From Prochlorococcus sp. AG-673-M19 (lineage in GTDB: Bacteria > Cyanobacteriota > Cyanobacteriia > PCC-6307 > Cyanobiaceae), in NCBI GenBank assembly GCA_003211115.1, contig QCTP01000003.1, positions 1 to 62,625 on the forward strand: a stretch of DNA of 62,625 bases, written 5' to 3'. Both the position numbers and the translations under genes were made by a program. Below, piece by piece: positions 6,272 through 14,057 of the stretch (positions are counted from its first letter, which is position 1; every line of letters starts with the position of its first letter). The notes beneath the pieces were generated by a model, which made no database searches, had not been told where the DNA came from, and saw only the letters and a program-made list of their open reading frames with translations.

Positions 6272-7435
6272 ATGAAGCTTTTCAAAAGCTTACTCATAGC
6301 TCCTGCAACATTAGGTTTATTAGCCCCAATGACTGCAACAGCTAATGAGTTAAATATCAATGAAGTCTCTAACTACTCTTCATCTGAAGAAGTTGAGAAC
6401 ATTGGTGAATTCAATCAAAAAGAACTTGCTATCACTAATAGTCGTGTTGACGGCTTGGAAGCAAGAATGAACAATTTTGAAGCCGGTAGCTTCTCAGAAA
6501 CAACAACCGCATCTTTTGGCCTTGATATGTATCTTGGTGCATTAGATGATGACGACTCAACAGATGATGATGCTGTAATGGCTGGTTATAGCTTGGGTAT
6601 AGGTCTAAATACAAGTTTTACAGGTTCAGATTCACTAGATATCGCTATAGACGCTGGTGTTAGTGGTGAAGGTATTGCTGAATTAGACGGAAACACAAAC
6701 GGCGACACACTTAAAGTTGACGGAGTTTCTTACACATTCCCACTTGGCGATAGTGCAACAGTTATTGCTGGTATTGATACTGATGGTAGTGCTCTATTCA
6801 CAACAGCTTGTGCATACGGTGGACCTAGTGCAATGCTTGATGATTGTGCAAATGTAAGTGCTGGAATCACTGGTGGTGGAGCAACTGTTGGAGCATCTTA
6901 TGACTTCGGTACTGGATTTACTGCTGCTGTTGGTGCTCAAACAACAGAAGCCGCTGTATTTACTGATGAGTCTGCAGATGCATATGCATTGAACGCAGCT
7001 TATACAGCTGATAATTATGGTGTTTCACTAACATACGGTGTTGTAGAAGGAGCATCCGCAGCAGGAGTTCCTACTCAAGAGGAAAACACATACACTGCTT
7101 TTAACGCTTACTACACTCCTGAAGGAAGTCTTCCATCAGTAAGTGTTGGTTACGAAATAGGTGATTTAGGTGGGGAAGCTAAAACTGTAGATGAAACAAC
7201 AAGTTTCTTTGTCGGTTTATCTTGGGATGAAGTAGGACCAGGAACAGCTGGTGTTGCAGTAGGCCACAGTTCAACTGTTGAAGGTAGCGATGAAGAGTAT
7301 GAGTATGAGGCATACTACTCTTACCCAATAAATGATGGAATGTCTATTACTCCATTAATCTTTACTAAGGACAACGCAACAGCTGGTAAAGATGATACAA
7401 CTGGTGTAATGGTTAAGACATCATTTAGCTTCTAA
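6272..7435 (+). CDS. outer-membrane porin, tandem copy 1
   Basis: The 387-residue protein (from ATG 6272) has a Sec signal peptide (MKLFKSLLIAPATLGLLAP, cleavage near ATANE). Next come an Asn/Glu-rich stretch and a short coiled-coil-like segment (SRVDGLEARMNNFEA). The rest is a beta-strand-rich barrel ending in KTSFSF, with the terminal Phe typical of outer-membrane proteins. It resembles cyanobacterial SLH-type porins with the SLH domain reduced. An acidic run (LDDDDSTDDD) and two Cys (C180, C192), possibly a disulfide, are present. The role is general uptake of small solutes. From 6485 onward it is nearly identical to copy 2, with one coding difference (Glu here, Gln in copy 2). It has its own RBS and terminator. 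Confidence 0.85.
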   Translation: MKLFKSLLIAPATLGLLAPMTATANELNINEVSNYSSSEEVENIGEFNQKELAITNSRVDGLEARMNNFEAGSFSETTTASFGLDMYLGALDDDDSTDDDAVMAGYSLGIGLNTSFTGSDSLDIAIDAGVSGEGIAELDGNTNGDTLKVDGVSYTFPLGDSATVIAGIDTDGSALFTTACAYGGPSAMLDDCANVSAGITGGGATVGASYDFGTGFTAAVGAQTTEAAVFTDESADAYALNAAYTADNYGVSLTYGVVEGASAAGVPTQEENTYTAFNAYYTPEGSLPSVSVGYEIGDLGGEAKTVDETTSFFVGLSWDEVGPGTAGVAVGHSSTVEGSDEEYEYEAYYSYPINDGMSITPLIFTKDNATAGKDDTTGVMVKTSFSF

Positions 7436-7530
7436 ACTTATTAGTTTAATTTAGAAAATCTCTAACACACAAAAAGGCCTGCAATAGCAGGCTTTTTTTT
7501 TATTTCATGCCAACTTTTTTATTGTCTACT
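6485..7530 (+). repeat. direct repeat copy A (porin barrel, terminator and downstream)
   Basis: This segment matches 7810-8854 almost base for base at a constant offset of 1325. The only differences I found are g7301 against c8626, one T fewer in the second terminator T-run, and one g/a change about seven bases before the homology ends. It starts exactly where the divergent N-terminal coding region ends. Confidence 0.95.
7477..7501 (+). terminator. Rho-independent terminator of porin 1
   Basis: Stem gcctgc (7477-7482) with gcaggc (7487-7492) closes an AATA loop, followed by nine T. A preceding A-run could extend the stem. It lies 42 nt after the stop codon. Confidence 0.92.
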
Positions 7531-7596
7531 GAGACTTGTTAATAAATTCTTATGATTTAGAATAAGTTATCTTTAATTTCTGTGTGAGGAATTTTT

Positions 7597-8760
7597 ATGA
7601 AACTTTTTAAGAGTTTACTAGTAGCTCCTGCAGCCTTGGGTCTATTAGCACCCATCTCTGCAAGTGCTAGTGAGGTAAATTTAAACGAGATTTCTAATTA
7701 CTCTGATAATGAGAGTATAGAATTTGCTAATTCGTTTAGTAATGATGATTTAAATGATAAAACCTTACTTGCTGGTGGAGAAGGATTAGTTGAAGATCAT
7801 AGTCATGATGGTAGCTTCTCAGAAACAACAACCGCATCTTTTGGCCTTGATATGTATCTTGGTGCATTAGATGATGACGACTCAACAGATGATGATGCTG
7901 TAATGGCTGGTTATAGCTTGGGTATAGGTCTAAATACAAGTTTTACAGGTTCAGATTCACTAGATATCGCTATAGACGCTGGTGTTAGTGGTGAAGGTAT
8001 TGCTGAATTAGACGGAAACACAAACGGCGACACACTTAAAGTTGACGGAGTTTCTTACACATTCCCACTTGGCGATAGTGCAACAGTTATTGCTGGTATT
8101 GATACTGATGGTAGTGCTCTATTCACAACAGCTTGTGCATACGGTGGACCTAGTGCAATGCTTGATGATTGTGCAAATGTAAGTGCTGGAATCACTGGTG
8201 GTGGAGCAACTGTTGGAGCATCTTATGACTTCGGTACTGGATTTACTGCTGCTGTTGGTGCTCAAACAACAGAAGCCGCTGTATTTACTGATGAGTCTGC
8301 AGATGCATATGCATTGAACGCAGCTTATACAGCTGATAATTATGGTGTTTCACTAACATACGGTGTTGTAGAAGGAGCATCCGCAGCAGGAGTTCCTACT
8401 CAAGAGGAAAACACATACACTGCTTTTAACGCTTACTACACTCCTGAAGGAAGTCTTCCATCAGTAAGTGTTGGTTACGAAATAGGTGATTTAGGTGGGG
8501 AAGCTAAAACTGTAGATGAAACAACAAGTTTCTTTGTCGGTTTATCTTGGGATGAAGTAGGACCAGGAACAGCTGGTGTTGCAGTAGGCCACAGTTCAAC
8601 TGTTGAAGGTAGCGATGAAGAGTATCAGTATGAGGCATACTACTCTTACCCAATAAATGATGGAATGTCTATTACTCCATTAATCTTTACTAAGGACAAC
8701 GCAACAGCTGGTAAAGATGATACAACTGGTGTAATGGTTAAGACATCATTTAGCTTCTAA
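7597..8760 (+). CDS. outer-membrane porin, tandem copy 2
   Basis: This 387-residue protein has the same length as copy 1. The signal peptide is similar but not identical (MKLFKSLLVAPAALGLLAP, cleavage near ASASE). Residues of about 27-71 differ strongly from copy 1: the coiled-coil-like segment is replaced by an acidic, Gly- and His-containing stretch (GGEGLVEDHSHDG). From Gly72 on, the barrel is identical to copy 1 except Gln for Glu encoded at 8626. RBS GAGGAA lies at 7586-7591. The 161-nt spacer contains the copy 1 terminator, so each gene is probably its own transcript. Recent duplication or ongoing gene conversion is the simplest explanation. Confidence 0.85.
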   Translation: MKLFKSLLVAPAALGLLAPISASASEVNLNEISNYSDNESIEFANSFSNDDLNDKTLLAGGEGLVEDHSHDGSFSETTTASFGLDMYLGALDDDDSTDDDAVMAGYSLGIGLNTSFTGSDSLDIAIDAGVSGEGIAELDGNTNGDTLKVDGVSYTFPLGDSATVIAGIDTDGSALFTTACAYGGPSAMLDDCANVSAGITGGGATVGASYDFGTGFTAAVGAQTTEAAVFTDESADAYALNAAYTADNYGVSLTYGVVEGASAAGVPTQEENTYTAFNAYYTPEGSLPSVSVGYEIGDLGGEAKTVDETTSFFVGLSWDEVGPGTAGVAVGHSSTVEGSDEEYQYEAYYSYPINDGMSITPLIFTKDNATAGKDDTTGVMVKTSFSF

Positions 8761-8854
8761 ACTTATTAGTTTAATTTAGAAAATCTCTAACACACAAAAA
8801 GGCCTGCAATAGCAGGCTTTTTTTTATTTCATGCCAACTTTTTTATTATCTACT
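7810..8854 (+). repeat. direct repeat copy B (porin barrel, terminator and downstream)
   Basis: This is the partner of 6485-7530. It covers the barrel-coding region, the stop codon, the 3' untranslated region and the terminator, and ends about 94 nt after the stop, where the two downstream sequences become unrelated. Confidence 0.95.
8802..8825 (+). terminator. Rho-independent terminator of porin 2
   Basis: The stem-loop is the same as after porin 1 (gcctgc, AATA, gcaggc), with eight T instead of nine. Confidence 0.92.
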
Positions 8855-9187
8855 TGCATTGATGTAAATATTTTTTATAAATTTTCCATGATCTTTTTTA
8901 AATTATCATTTTTTGAATATTTAATCCGTTTTTAAATAATTCCCCATCTGTTCTAGATATCTTTAGTAATTCTTTTTATGTAAAGTTCTTGGTTATTGAC
9001 TAAATTATTGAGCAAAGCTTTAGATTCTTTTTCTTGAATAGGTTAGAATTAGATGTTTTTATTTCGGGTGTATTTATACAAGTTAAGCGAATTTTTTCTC
9101 TTTTATTTGTGGTTCAAGTATTACCGTCATAGCAATTTATAATTATGACTTTCGCTATCTTTGATGCATAAGATTGATCTAAAAATA
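8855..9187. other. gap after the porins, possible decayed gene
   Basis: No intact gene is present. On the minus strand an open frame without a start codon (about 9042 down to TAG at 8953-8955) would encode QEKESKALLNNLVNNQEL and a few more residues. A neighbouring frame continues open past that stop (DGELFKNGLN), as expected if a small gene had been frameshifted. The evidence is weak, and chance open frames are common at this base composition. Confidence 0.2.
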
Positions 9188-9259
9188 ATATTGAAGATAT
9201 TATAAGGATAATTCTTGCCATTATTTATAAATAATCTATAACAGTAATATCTTCAATAT
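9188..9259. repeat. inverted repeat with 15-bp perfect arms
   Basis: Arms atattgaagatatta (9188-9202) and taatatcttcaatat (9245-9259) are perfect reverse complements separated by 42 nt. That spacer itself contains a 14-nt perfect palindrome (ttatttataaataa, 9221-9234). It lies 23 nt upstream of the small zinc-ribbon-like ORF and has no T-run, so a transcript structure or protein-binding site is more likely than a terminator. Confidence 0.6.
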
Positions 9260-9282
9260 CCTCATTAAACTAACAATCTCAA

Positions 9283-9411
9283 ATGTCACCAATATTTAAG
9301 TGCTTAATATGTAGAAAAGATATAGAGAGATCAACTAAAATTTTTTGGAAAAAAAAAGGTCATTTATTATGTTCTACTTGTCTAGACAATATTGAAAAAA
9401 AATCGATTTAG
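9283..9411 (+). CDS. small two-CxxC protein, zinc-ribbon-like, 42 residues
   Basis: ATG 9283 to TAG 9411 encodes a 42-residue basic protein with CLIC (residues 7-10) and CSTC (30-33), separated by a charged stretch. Two CxxC knuckles 20 residues apart are the usual ligand set for one structural zinc. I do not recognise a specific family. Small zinc-ribbon proteins act in transcription, translation or protein-protein contacts; which applies here is unknown. The ordered Cys pattern argues that the ORF is real despite its size. Confidence 0.55.
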   Translation: MSPIFKCLICRKDIERSTKIFWKKKGHLLCSTCLDNIEKKSI

Positions 9412-9457
9412 TTGAAATGAATTTCGGTTACAAAGAAATTTTAAATTTAAAATTTTA

Positions 9458-9487
9458 GAAAAAAAAACCTTGAACTAGTCAAGGTTT
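9458..9487 (-). terminator. Rho-independent terminator of hli
   Basis: On the minus strand the arms aaccttga and tcaaggtt (9466-9473 with 9479-9486) close a 5-nt loop and are followed by about nine T. It lies 34 nt after the hli stop codon. Confidence 0.85.
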
Positions 9488-9520
9488 ATAGATTTTTAAA
9501 AGTTTTAAAGTAATTAAAAT

Positions 9521-9628
9521 CTAAAACCAACCAGGAATGATTTGTCCAGTAGTTACATATGCACCAACAGCTGCAACGAAACCTAGCATTGCTGCCCAAC
9601 CATTAAAACGTTCTGCTTCAGGAGTCAT
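9521..9628 (-). CDS. hli: high-light-inducible protein, one-helix chlorophyll-binding
   Basis: The 35-residue protein begins MTPEAERFNGWAAMLGF and carries the ExxNGxxAMxGF chlorophyll-a/b-binding signature on a single transmembrane helix, ending GQIIPGWF. HLIPs sit in the thylakoid membrane, bind chlorophyll and carotenoid as dimers, and protect photosystem II assembly intermediates under excess light or nutrient stress. It is at the short end of the family, which is typical of the many hli copies in high-light Prochlorococcus. It is a single gene with its own terminator. Confidence 0.93.
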   Translation of the reverse strand: MTPEAERFNGWAAMLGFVAAVGAYVTTGQIIPGWF

Positions 9629-9720
9629 GATAAAAAAAATTGATTAAATTATGTTAATGATTGTAACAGTATTTATGAAGGTTTGTAAAGTATTTTTAGT
9701 TTTTAATTGAAATTGCCTCA

Positions 9721-9737
9721 TTTTTTTTTTTTTTTTT
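9721..9737. repeat. 17-base T homopolymer
   Basis: An uninterrupted run of 17 T lies in the spacer between hli and the DUF3303-like gene. Read on the minus strand it is an A-run upstream of hli by about 95 nt. Such runs are prone to length change; any effect on hli expression is speculative. Confidence 0.8.
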
Positions 9738-9804
9738 GAAATAGTGAGAACATATATGTTACGCGATTGTGTTAGTTGAGCTATTCTTTTGCTCAGAAGT
9801 CTTT

Positions 9805-10095
9805 TTAAGAATGTAATGCAAGAAATTCTTCATTGGTTAGGGCTGGTTTTATATTAAAAGAGATATTAAAATTGTCTCTCCACATTTTAAGAATTTTAAA
9901 AAGTGTTGTTGAAGTTTGTGCCTTACAAATAATTACTCCAGATCCGTTTTGAGGCGTATGAGCTACAAATATTAACTGAAAACCTTCGATATGTTGGTTT
10001 AATTTATTATCCTTTAAAAACTCACAAAATTCATTAGTTGCGAATAGCTGATCTTCAGAATTCTGGAAAGACCAATCGATAACGAATAATTGCAT
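9805..10095 (-). CDS. DUF3303-like small protein
   Basis: The 96-residue soluble protein starts MQLFVIDWSFQN and ends NEEFLALHS, with beta-alpha-beta character and no signal or membrane segment. The N-terminal pattern and length fit DUF3303, a small ferredoxin-like-fold family found in marine cyanobacteria and other bacteria; the assignment is from memory of the pattern. No function is established for the family. It is monocistronic, between hli and tRNA-Lys on the same strand. Confidence 0.7.
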   Translation of the reverse strand: MQLFVIDWSFQNSEDQLFATNEFCEFLKDNKLNQHIEGFQLIFVAHTPQNGSGVIICKAQTSTTLFKILKMWRDNFNISFNIKPALTNEEFLALHS

Positions 10096-10184
10096 TTTTC
10101 AATAAAATTTTTAATTAATTGAATGTTTAATTTAAATTATTTCTAATGATATTAAATTTATTGAACTCAATATTATTAAAAATG

Positions 10185-10256
10185 TGGGTCGCCTGAGATT
10201 CGAACTCAGGACCAGCCGGTTAAAAGCCGGATGCTCTACCGCTGAGCTAGCGACCC
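10185..10256 (-). tRNA. tRNA-Lys (anticodon TTT)
   Basis: The minus strand folds as a cloverleaf. The acceptor GGGTCGC pairs with GCGACCC, with discriminator A. The D-arm is AGCTCAGCGGTAGAGC, the anticodon stem TCCGG/CCGGC holds loop CTTTTAA (anticodon TTT), and the T-arm contains GAGTTCGAATCTC. CCA is not encoded. Confidence 0.96.
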
Positions 10257-10432
10257 ATTCTGTAAAATTGAGTACATATGAAATTATCCCTTTTTAAGGT
10301 AAAAAAAACAACTTATTATCCTAACTTGAACAATTGAAATACAATTCTTAACTTATAAGATTAAAAATTAAAAATTCTCTCTTTATTAGCTATTGGAAGG
10401 TAAAATATTTTATAAATAACAAGATTTTTAAA

Positions 10433-10549
10433 ATGTTAAGAACAATTGTAGTTTTCGCACCAATCATCGCAGCCTTGGCATGGGTTGTCTTTAATATACA
10501 AAAACCTGCAAGAGAACAATTTAATAGAGACTTTTTGGGAAAGGATTAA
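10433..10549 (+). CDS. psbY: photosystem II protein Y
   Basis: The 38-residue single-helix protein begins [20 protein letters not shown] and has a polar C-terminal tail, matching the length and hydrophobic-then-charged pattern of PsbY. PsbY is a peripheral small subunit of photosystem II next to cytochrome b559. Its stop is 6 nt before trmFO, and the last codons (aaggat) supply the only SD-like motif for trmFO, so the two are probably co-transcribed and translationally linked. It is too short for standard ORF cut-offs. Confidence 0.85.
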   Translation: MLRTIVVFAPIIAALAWVVFNIQKPAREQFNRDFLGKD

Positions 10550-10555
10550 TTTGAT

Positions 10556-11968
10556 TTGATAAATAAGGAAGTCATTGTAATAGGAGCAGGTCTCGCTGGT
10601 AGTGAAGCCGCTTGGCAAATAGCAAATTCAGGGGTACCAGTTAAATTAATTGAAATGAGACCCTCTCATTCAAGCCCGGCACATCATACAAGTGAATTTG
10701 GAGAATTAGTCTGTAGTAATAGTTTTGGTGCATTAAGCCCCGATAGAGCATCTGGACTTTTGCAAGAAGAATTAAGAACTTTTAACTCTTTGATAATAAA
10801 AACAGCAGACTCATACGCAGTCCCTGCAGGAGGGGCTTTGGCTGTAGACAGATCAAAATTTAGTAAATCTTTGACAGATGTTTTATCAACTCACCCTTTA
10901 ATTGAAATAAAGAAGATAGAACAATTAGATCTCCCAGAAAAAGAAACTATTACTATAATTGCAACTGGTCCACTTACATCAGATGAACTAGCTAGCAAGA
11001 TTAAAATATTTACAGGTATTGATTCTTGTCATTTTTTTGATGCAGCGAGTCCAATTATTTATGGTGAGACTATTGATCATGAAGTAGTCTTCAAAGCAAG
11101 TAGATACGATAAAGGAGATCGAGCATATTTTAATTGTCCGATGAATAAAAATGCTTACATAAATTTTAGAAACGAATTAATTGAAGGTGAGCAAGCCTCT
11201 TTGAAAGATTTTGAAAAAGAATCTGCAAATTTCTTTGAAGCTTGTCTACCCATCGAAGAGATAGCAAGAAGAGGAGTTGACACAATGAGATATGGACCTT
11301 TGAAATCTATTGGTTTATGGAACCCAGATTGGGGAGATCTATTTAACAGGGAAAATAGATTAAAAAAAAGGCCTCATGCAATTGTTCAATTAAGAAAAGA
11401 AGACCTCGATGGGAAATTACTTAATATGGTTGGGTTTCAAACTAATCTCAAATGGTCAGAACAAAAAAGAATATTTAGGATGATACCTGGCTTGGAAAAA
11501 GCTGAGTTTGTCCGTTTTGGAGTTATGCATAGAAATACATTTTTAGAATCCCCTAAGTTACTTTTACCAACTCTTCAATTTTTGAAAAGAGAAACCCTTT
11601 TTGCGGCTGGTCAAATAACAGGCACAGAAGGCTATGCAGCTGCAGCGGCAGGAGGTTTGTTAGCAGGAATAAACGCTTCATTATTAGCTAAAAATAAAAG
11701 TCCAGTAACCTTTCCAAATGAGTCAATGATTGGATCTTTAATAAACTTCATTAGTAATAAAAATCAAATTATGTCTAGTCAAAAAAAAAATAAATTTCAA
11801 CCAATGCCTGCTACATTTGGTTTGGTACCAGAATTAACCCATAGAATAAAAGATAAAAAATTAAGATATAAAGCTTATCAAGAAAGATCTATAAAGGTAT
11901 TGCAAAGATTCAAGAAAATATTAGATAAATATTTTGAAAAAAATGACTTACTTGCTGAGATTAATTAA
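10556..11968 (+). CDS. trmFO: folate/FAD-dependent tRNA(m5U54) methyltransferase
   Basis: The 470-residue protein opens with an FAD dinucleotide fold ([18 protein letters not shown], residues 6-23). It then has the family-specific stretches [15 protein letters not shown] and, near the C-terminus, [16 protein letters not shown]. TrmFO uses methylenetetrahydrofolate to methylate U54 of tRNA. The start is TTG 10556, the only start giving the full N-terminal strand, with AAGGA about 10 nt upstream inside psbY. Length is typical. crtH follows after 23 nt. Confidence 0.96.
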   Translation: MINKEVIVIGAGLAGSEAAWQIANSGVPVKLIEMRPSHSSPAHHTSEFGELVCSNSFGALSPDRASGLLQEELRTFNSLIIKTADSYAVPAGGALAVDRSKFSKSLTDVLSTHPLIEIKKIEQLDLPEKETITIIATGPLTSDELASKIKIFTGIDSCHFFDAASPIIYGETIDHEVVFKASRYDKGDRAYFNCPMNKNAYINFRNELIEGEQASLKDFEKESANFFEACLPIEEIARRGVDTMRYGPLKSIGLWNPDWGDLFNRENRLKKRPHAIVQLRKEDLDGKLLNMVGFQTNLKWSEQKRIFRMIPGLEKAEFVRFGVMHRNTFLESPKLLLPTLQFLKRETLFAAGQITGTEGYAAAAAGGLLAGINASLLAKNKSPVTFPNESMIGSLINFISNKNQIMSSQKKNKFQPMPATFGLVPELTHRIKDKKLRYKAYQERSIKVLQRFKKILDKYFEKNDLLAEIN

Positions 11969-11991
11969 AATAAGTTATTCAAAAAACTAAA

Positions 11992-13536
11992 ATGAAATCT
12001 AATAAAACAAATTTTGATGCAATTATTATTGGCTCAGGAATAGGAGGATTGGTAACAGCAACACAATTAGCGGCTAAGGGTATAAAAGTTTTAGTGCTTG
12101 AGAAATATATTATTCCTGGGGGTAGCGGAGGATCCTTTAAAAGGAAAGGCTATACATTTGATGTAGGTGCATCTATGATTTTTGGTTTCGGAAAGAAAGG
12201 ATATACTAATTTGCTAACTCGTGCTCTTAGAGATGTAAATGAAAAATGTGAAACTATACCGGATCCTGTTCAACTCGAATATCATCTCCCTGGAAACTTT
12301 AGAATTTCTGTTGACAAAAGTTATAAAGATTTTATTAGTAAATTAACAAAACGTTTTCCTCATGAAAAGAAGGGAATAAAAAGATTTTATGGGACTTGTT
12401 CAAATGTTTTTAATTGTTTAGATTCAATGCCACTTTTATCAATTGAAGACCCTAATTATCTTTTTAAGGTTTTCTTTAAGGCACCCTTATCTTGTCTTGG
12501 TTTGGCTAGATGGCTTCCAATAAACGTTGGAGATGTAGCAAGGAAATTTATAAAAGATCCTGAACTTTTGAAATTCATTGATATCGAATGTTTTTGCTGG
12601 TCAGTAATGCCTGCTTTGAAAACACCAATGATAAATGCAGGAATGGTTTTTACTGATAGACATGAGGGAGGAATAAATTATCCAAAAGGTGGAGTTGGTA
12701 AAATTGCAGAAAAATTGGTATCGGGTTTAGAAGGTTTTGGAAGCAAGATTCGTTATAAAGCTAATGTGAAGGAAATTCTTTTAAATGATAAGAAAGCTAT
12801 AGGAGTAAAGTTATCAAATGGAGAAGAAATCTATTCAAATATAGTTGTAGCTAATTCCACTAGATGGGATACTTTTGGACTTAATAATAATAAAAATGGG
12901 TTGATCAGAGGTGATCAAGTTCCAAAAAGTGAACATAAGTGGTCTGAGAACTATAGACCATCTCCATCTTTTGTCTCAATCCACCTCGGAGTAACAAAAG
13001 ATTTAATAGATAAAGAATTCAATTGCCATCATATTATTGTTGAAAATTGGGATGAGTTAGAAAATGAAAAAGGTGTAATTTTTATCTCTATACCTACCTT
13101 ACTGGATTCATCTCTTGCTCCAGATGGAAAACACATCATCCATGCATTTACTCCTTCTTCAATAGATAAGTGGGAAAATCTTTCAAGAGAAGATTATCTA
13201 AAGAAGAAACAAAATTATTATTCATTTCTTATTGAAAAAATTTCTAAAATAATTCCAAATTTAGACCAAAATATTGACCATAAAGAAATTGGTACTCCAA
13301 GAACTCACAGAAAGTTCCTTGGACGTTTTGAAGGAAGTTATGGACCAATTCCCAACAAGAAATTACTTGGGCTAATTCCTATGCCTTTTAATACCACAAA
13401 TATTAAAAACCTTTATTGCGTAGGAGATTCGTGTTTCCCTGGACAAGGTCTTAATGCAGTGGCTTTTAGTGGTTATGCTTGTGCGCACAAAATAGGCGCA
13501 AAATTGAATATAAATAGTTTTAATTTGCCAGACTAA
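11992..13536 (+). CDS. crtH: carotenoid (prolycopene) isomerase
   Basis: The 514-residue flavoprotein of the phytoene-desaturase superfamily has an N-terminal dinucleotide motif (AIIIGSGIGGLVTATQLA, about 11-28), the EKYIIPGGSGGSF segment and a C-terminal FAD-contact stretch (CVGDSCFPGQGLNAVAFSG). This combination is that of CrtH/CRTISO, which converts poly-cis lycopene to all-trans lycopene in the cyanobacterial carotenoid pathway. It lies 23 nt after trmFO and 14 nt before a small membrane protein gene, so it is in the same transcription unit. Confidence 0.9.
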   Translation: MKSNKTNFDAIIIGSGIGGLVTATQLAAKGIKVLVLEKYIIPGGSGGSFKRKGYTFDVGASMIFGFGKKGYTNLLTRALRDVNEKCETIPDPVQLEYHLPGNFRISVDKSYKDFISKLTKRFPHEKKGIKRFYGTCSNVFNCLDSMPLLSIEDPNYLFKVFFKAPLSCLGLARWLPINVGDVARKFIKDPELLKFIDIECFCWSVMPALKTPMINAGMVFTDRHEGGINYPKGGVGKIAEKLVSGLEGFGSKIRYKANVKEILLNDKKAIGVKLSNGEEIYSNIVVANSTRWDTFGLNNNKNGLIRGDQVPKSEHKWSENYRPSPSFVSIHLGVTKDLIDKEFNCHHIIVENWDELENEKGVIFISIPTLLDSSLAPDGKHIIHAFTPSSIDKWENLSREDYLKKKQNYYSFLIEKISKIIPNLDQNIDHKEIGTPRTHRKFLGRFEGSYGPIPNKKLLGLIPMPFNTTNIKNLYCVGDSCFPGQGLNAVAFSGYACAHKIGAKLNINSFNLPD

Positions 13537-13550
13537 AAAATTTAAAAAAA

Positions 13551-14057
13551 ATGATAGAAAAGTTTAAGCCCCTTTTTTTTGTTAAAAGTTCTTTAATTTC
13601 TTTATATTTAGCACTTACAATTCCCGTCCCTTTTATTTCAAGTGAAGATTTAAAAATTTTCTCAATCTTTTTATTTGTCTTTGGACTATTTTTGATAATA
13701 AATATCACTAATGATTATGTGAATACATGTGATAAAAAAATTTTTTACCAAACAAGCTTTGTTTCTAAAATCTTTGGTAAAAAGAAATGGGAAATTTATT
13801 GGAAAGACATTAAGTTAATTAAATCATTGCCAACTAGTCAAGGGAGTAAGGTTCATTACTTCATAACAAAAAACAATGAGAGTTTTCTTATCCCTCAAAG
13901 AATAGAGGATTTAGATAAATTTTTACTTATAGTTGAAAACAAGACAAAATTAAATGTCAACCAAATATCTTATATTTCACCCTTATGGACATATAAATTA
14001 CTAACTTACTTATCTATATTTATGATTATTGGGGAAATCTTGGCTTTTACGATTTAA
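13551..14057 (+). CDS. conserved-looking membrane protein, unknown
   Basis: The 168-residue protein has hydrophobic segments near residues 12-30, 36-54 and 145-166. Between them is a soluble domain of about 85 residues with a strand-rich pattern (WKDIKLIKSLPTS, HYFITKNNESFLIPQ) reminiscent of bacterial PH-like domains. No function is known to me. It sits 14 nt behind crtH and its stop overlaps by 4 nt the end of the convergent response-regulator gene. Confidence 0.65.
   Translation: MIEKFKPLFFVKSSLISLYLALTIPVPFISSEDLKIFSIFLFVFGLFLIINITNDYVNTCDKKIFYQTSFVSKIFGKKKWEIYWKDIKLIKSLPTSQGSKVHYFITKNNESFLIPQRIEDLDKFLLIVENKTKLNVNQISYISPLWTYKLLTYLSIFMIIGEILAFTI

Noticed and set aside
7736-7939. 67-codon minus-strand ORF rich in His/Tyr/Leu inside porin 2
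   Set aside because: It is antisense to the barrel-coding region, and its composition simply mirrors the Asp/Gly codons of the real gene.
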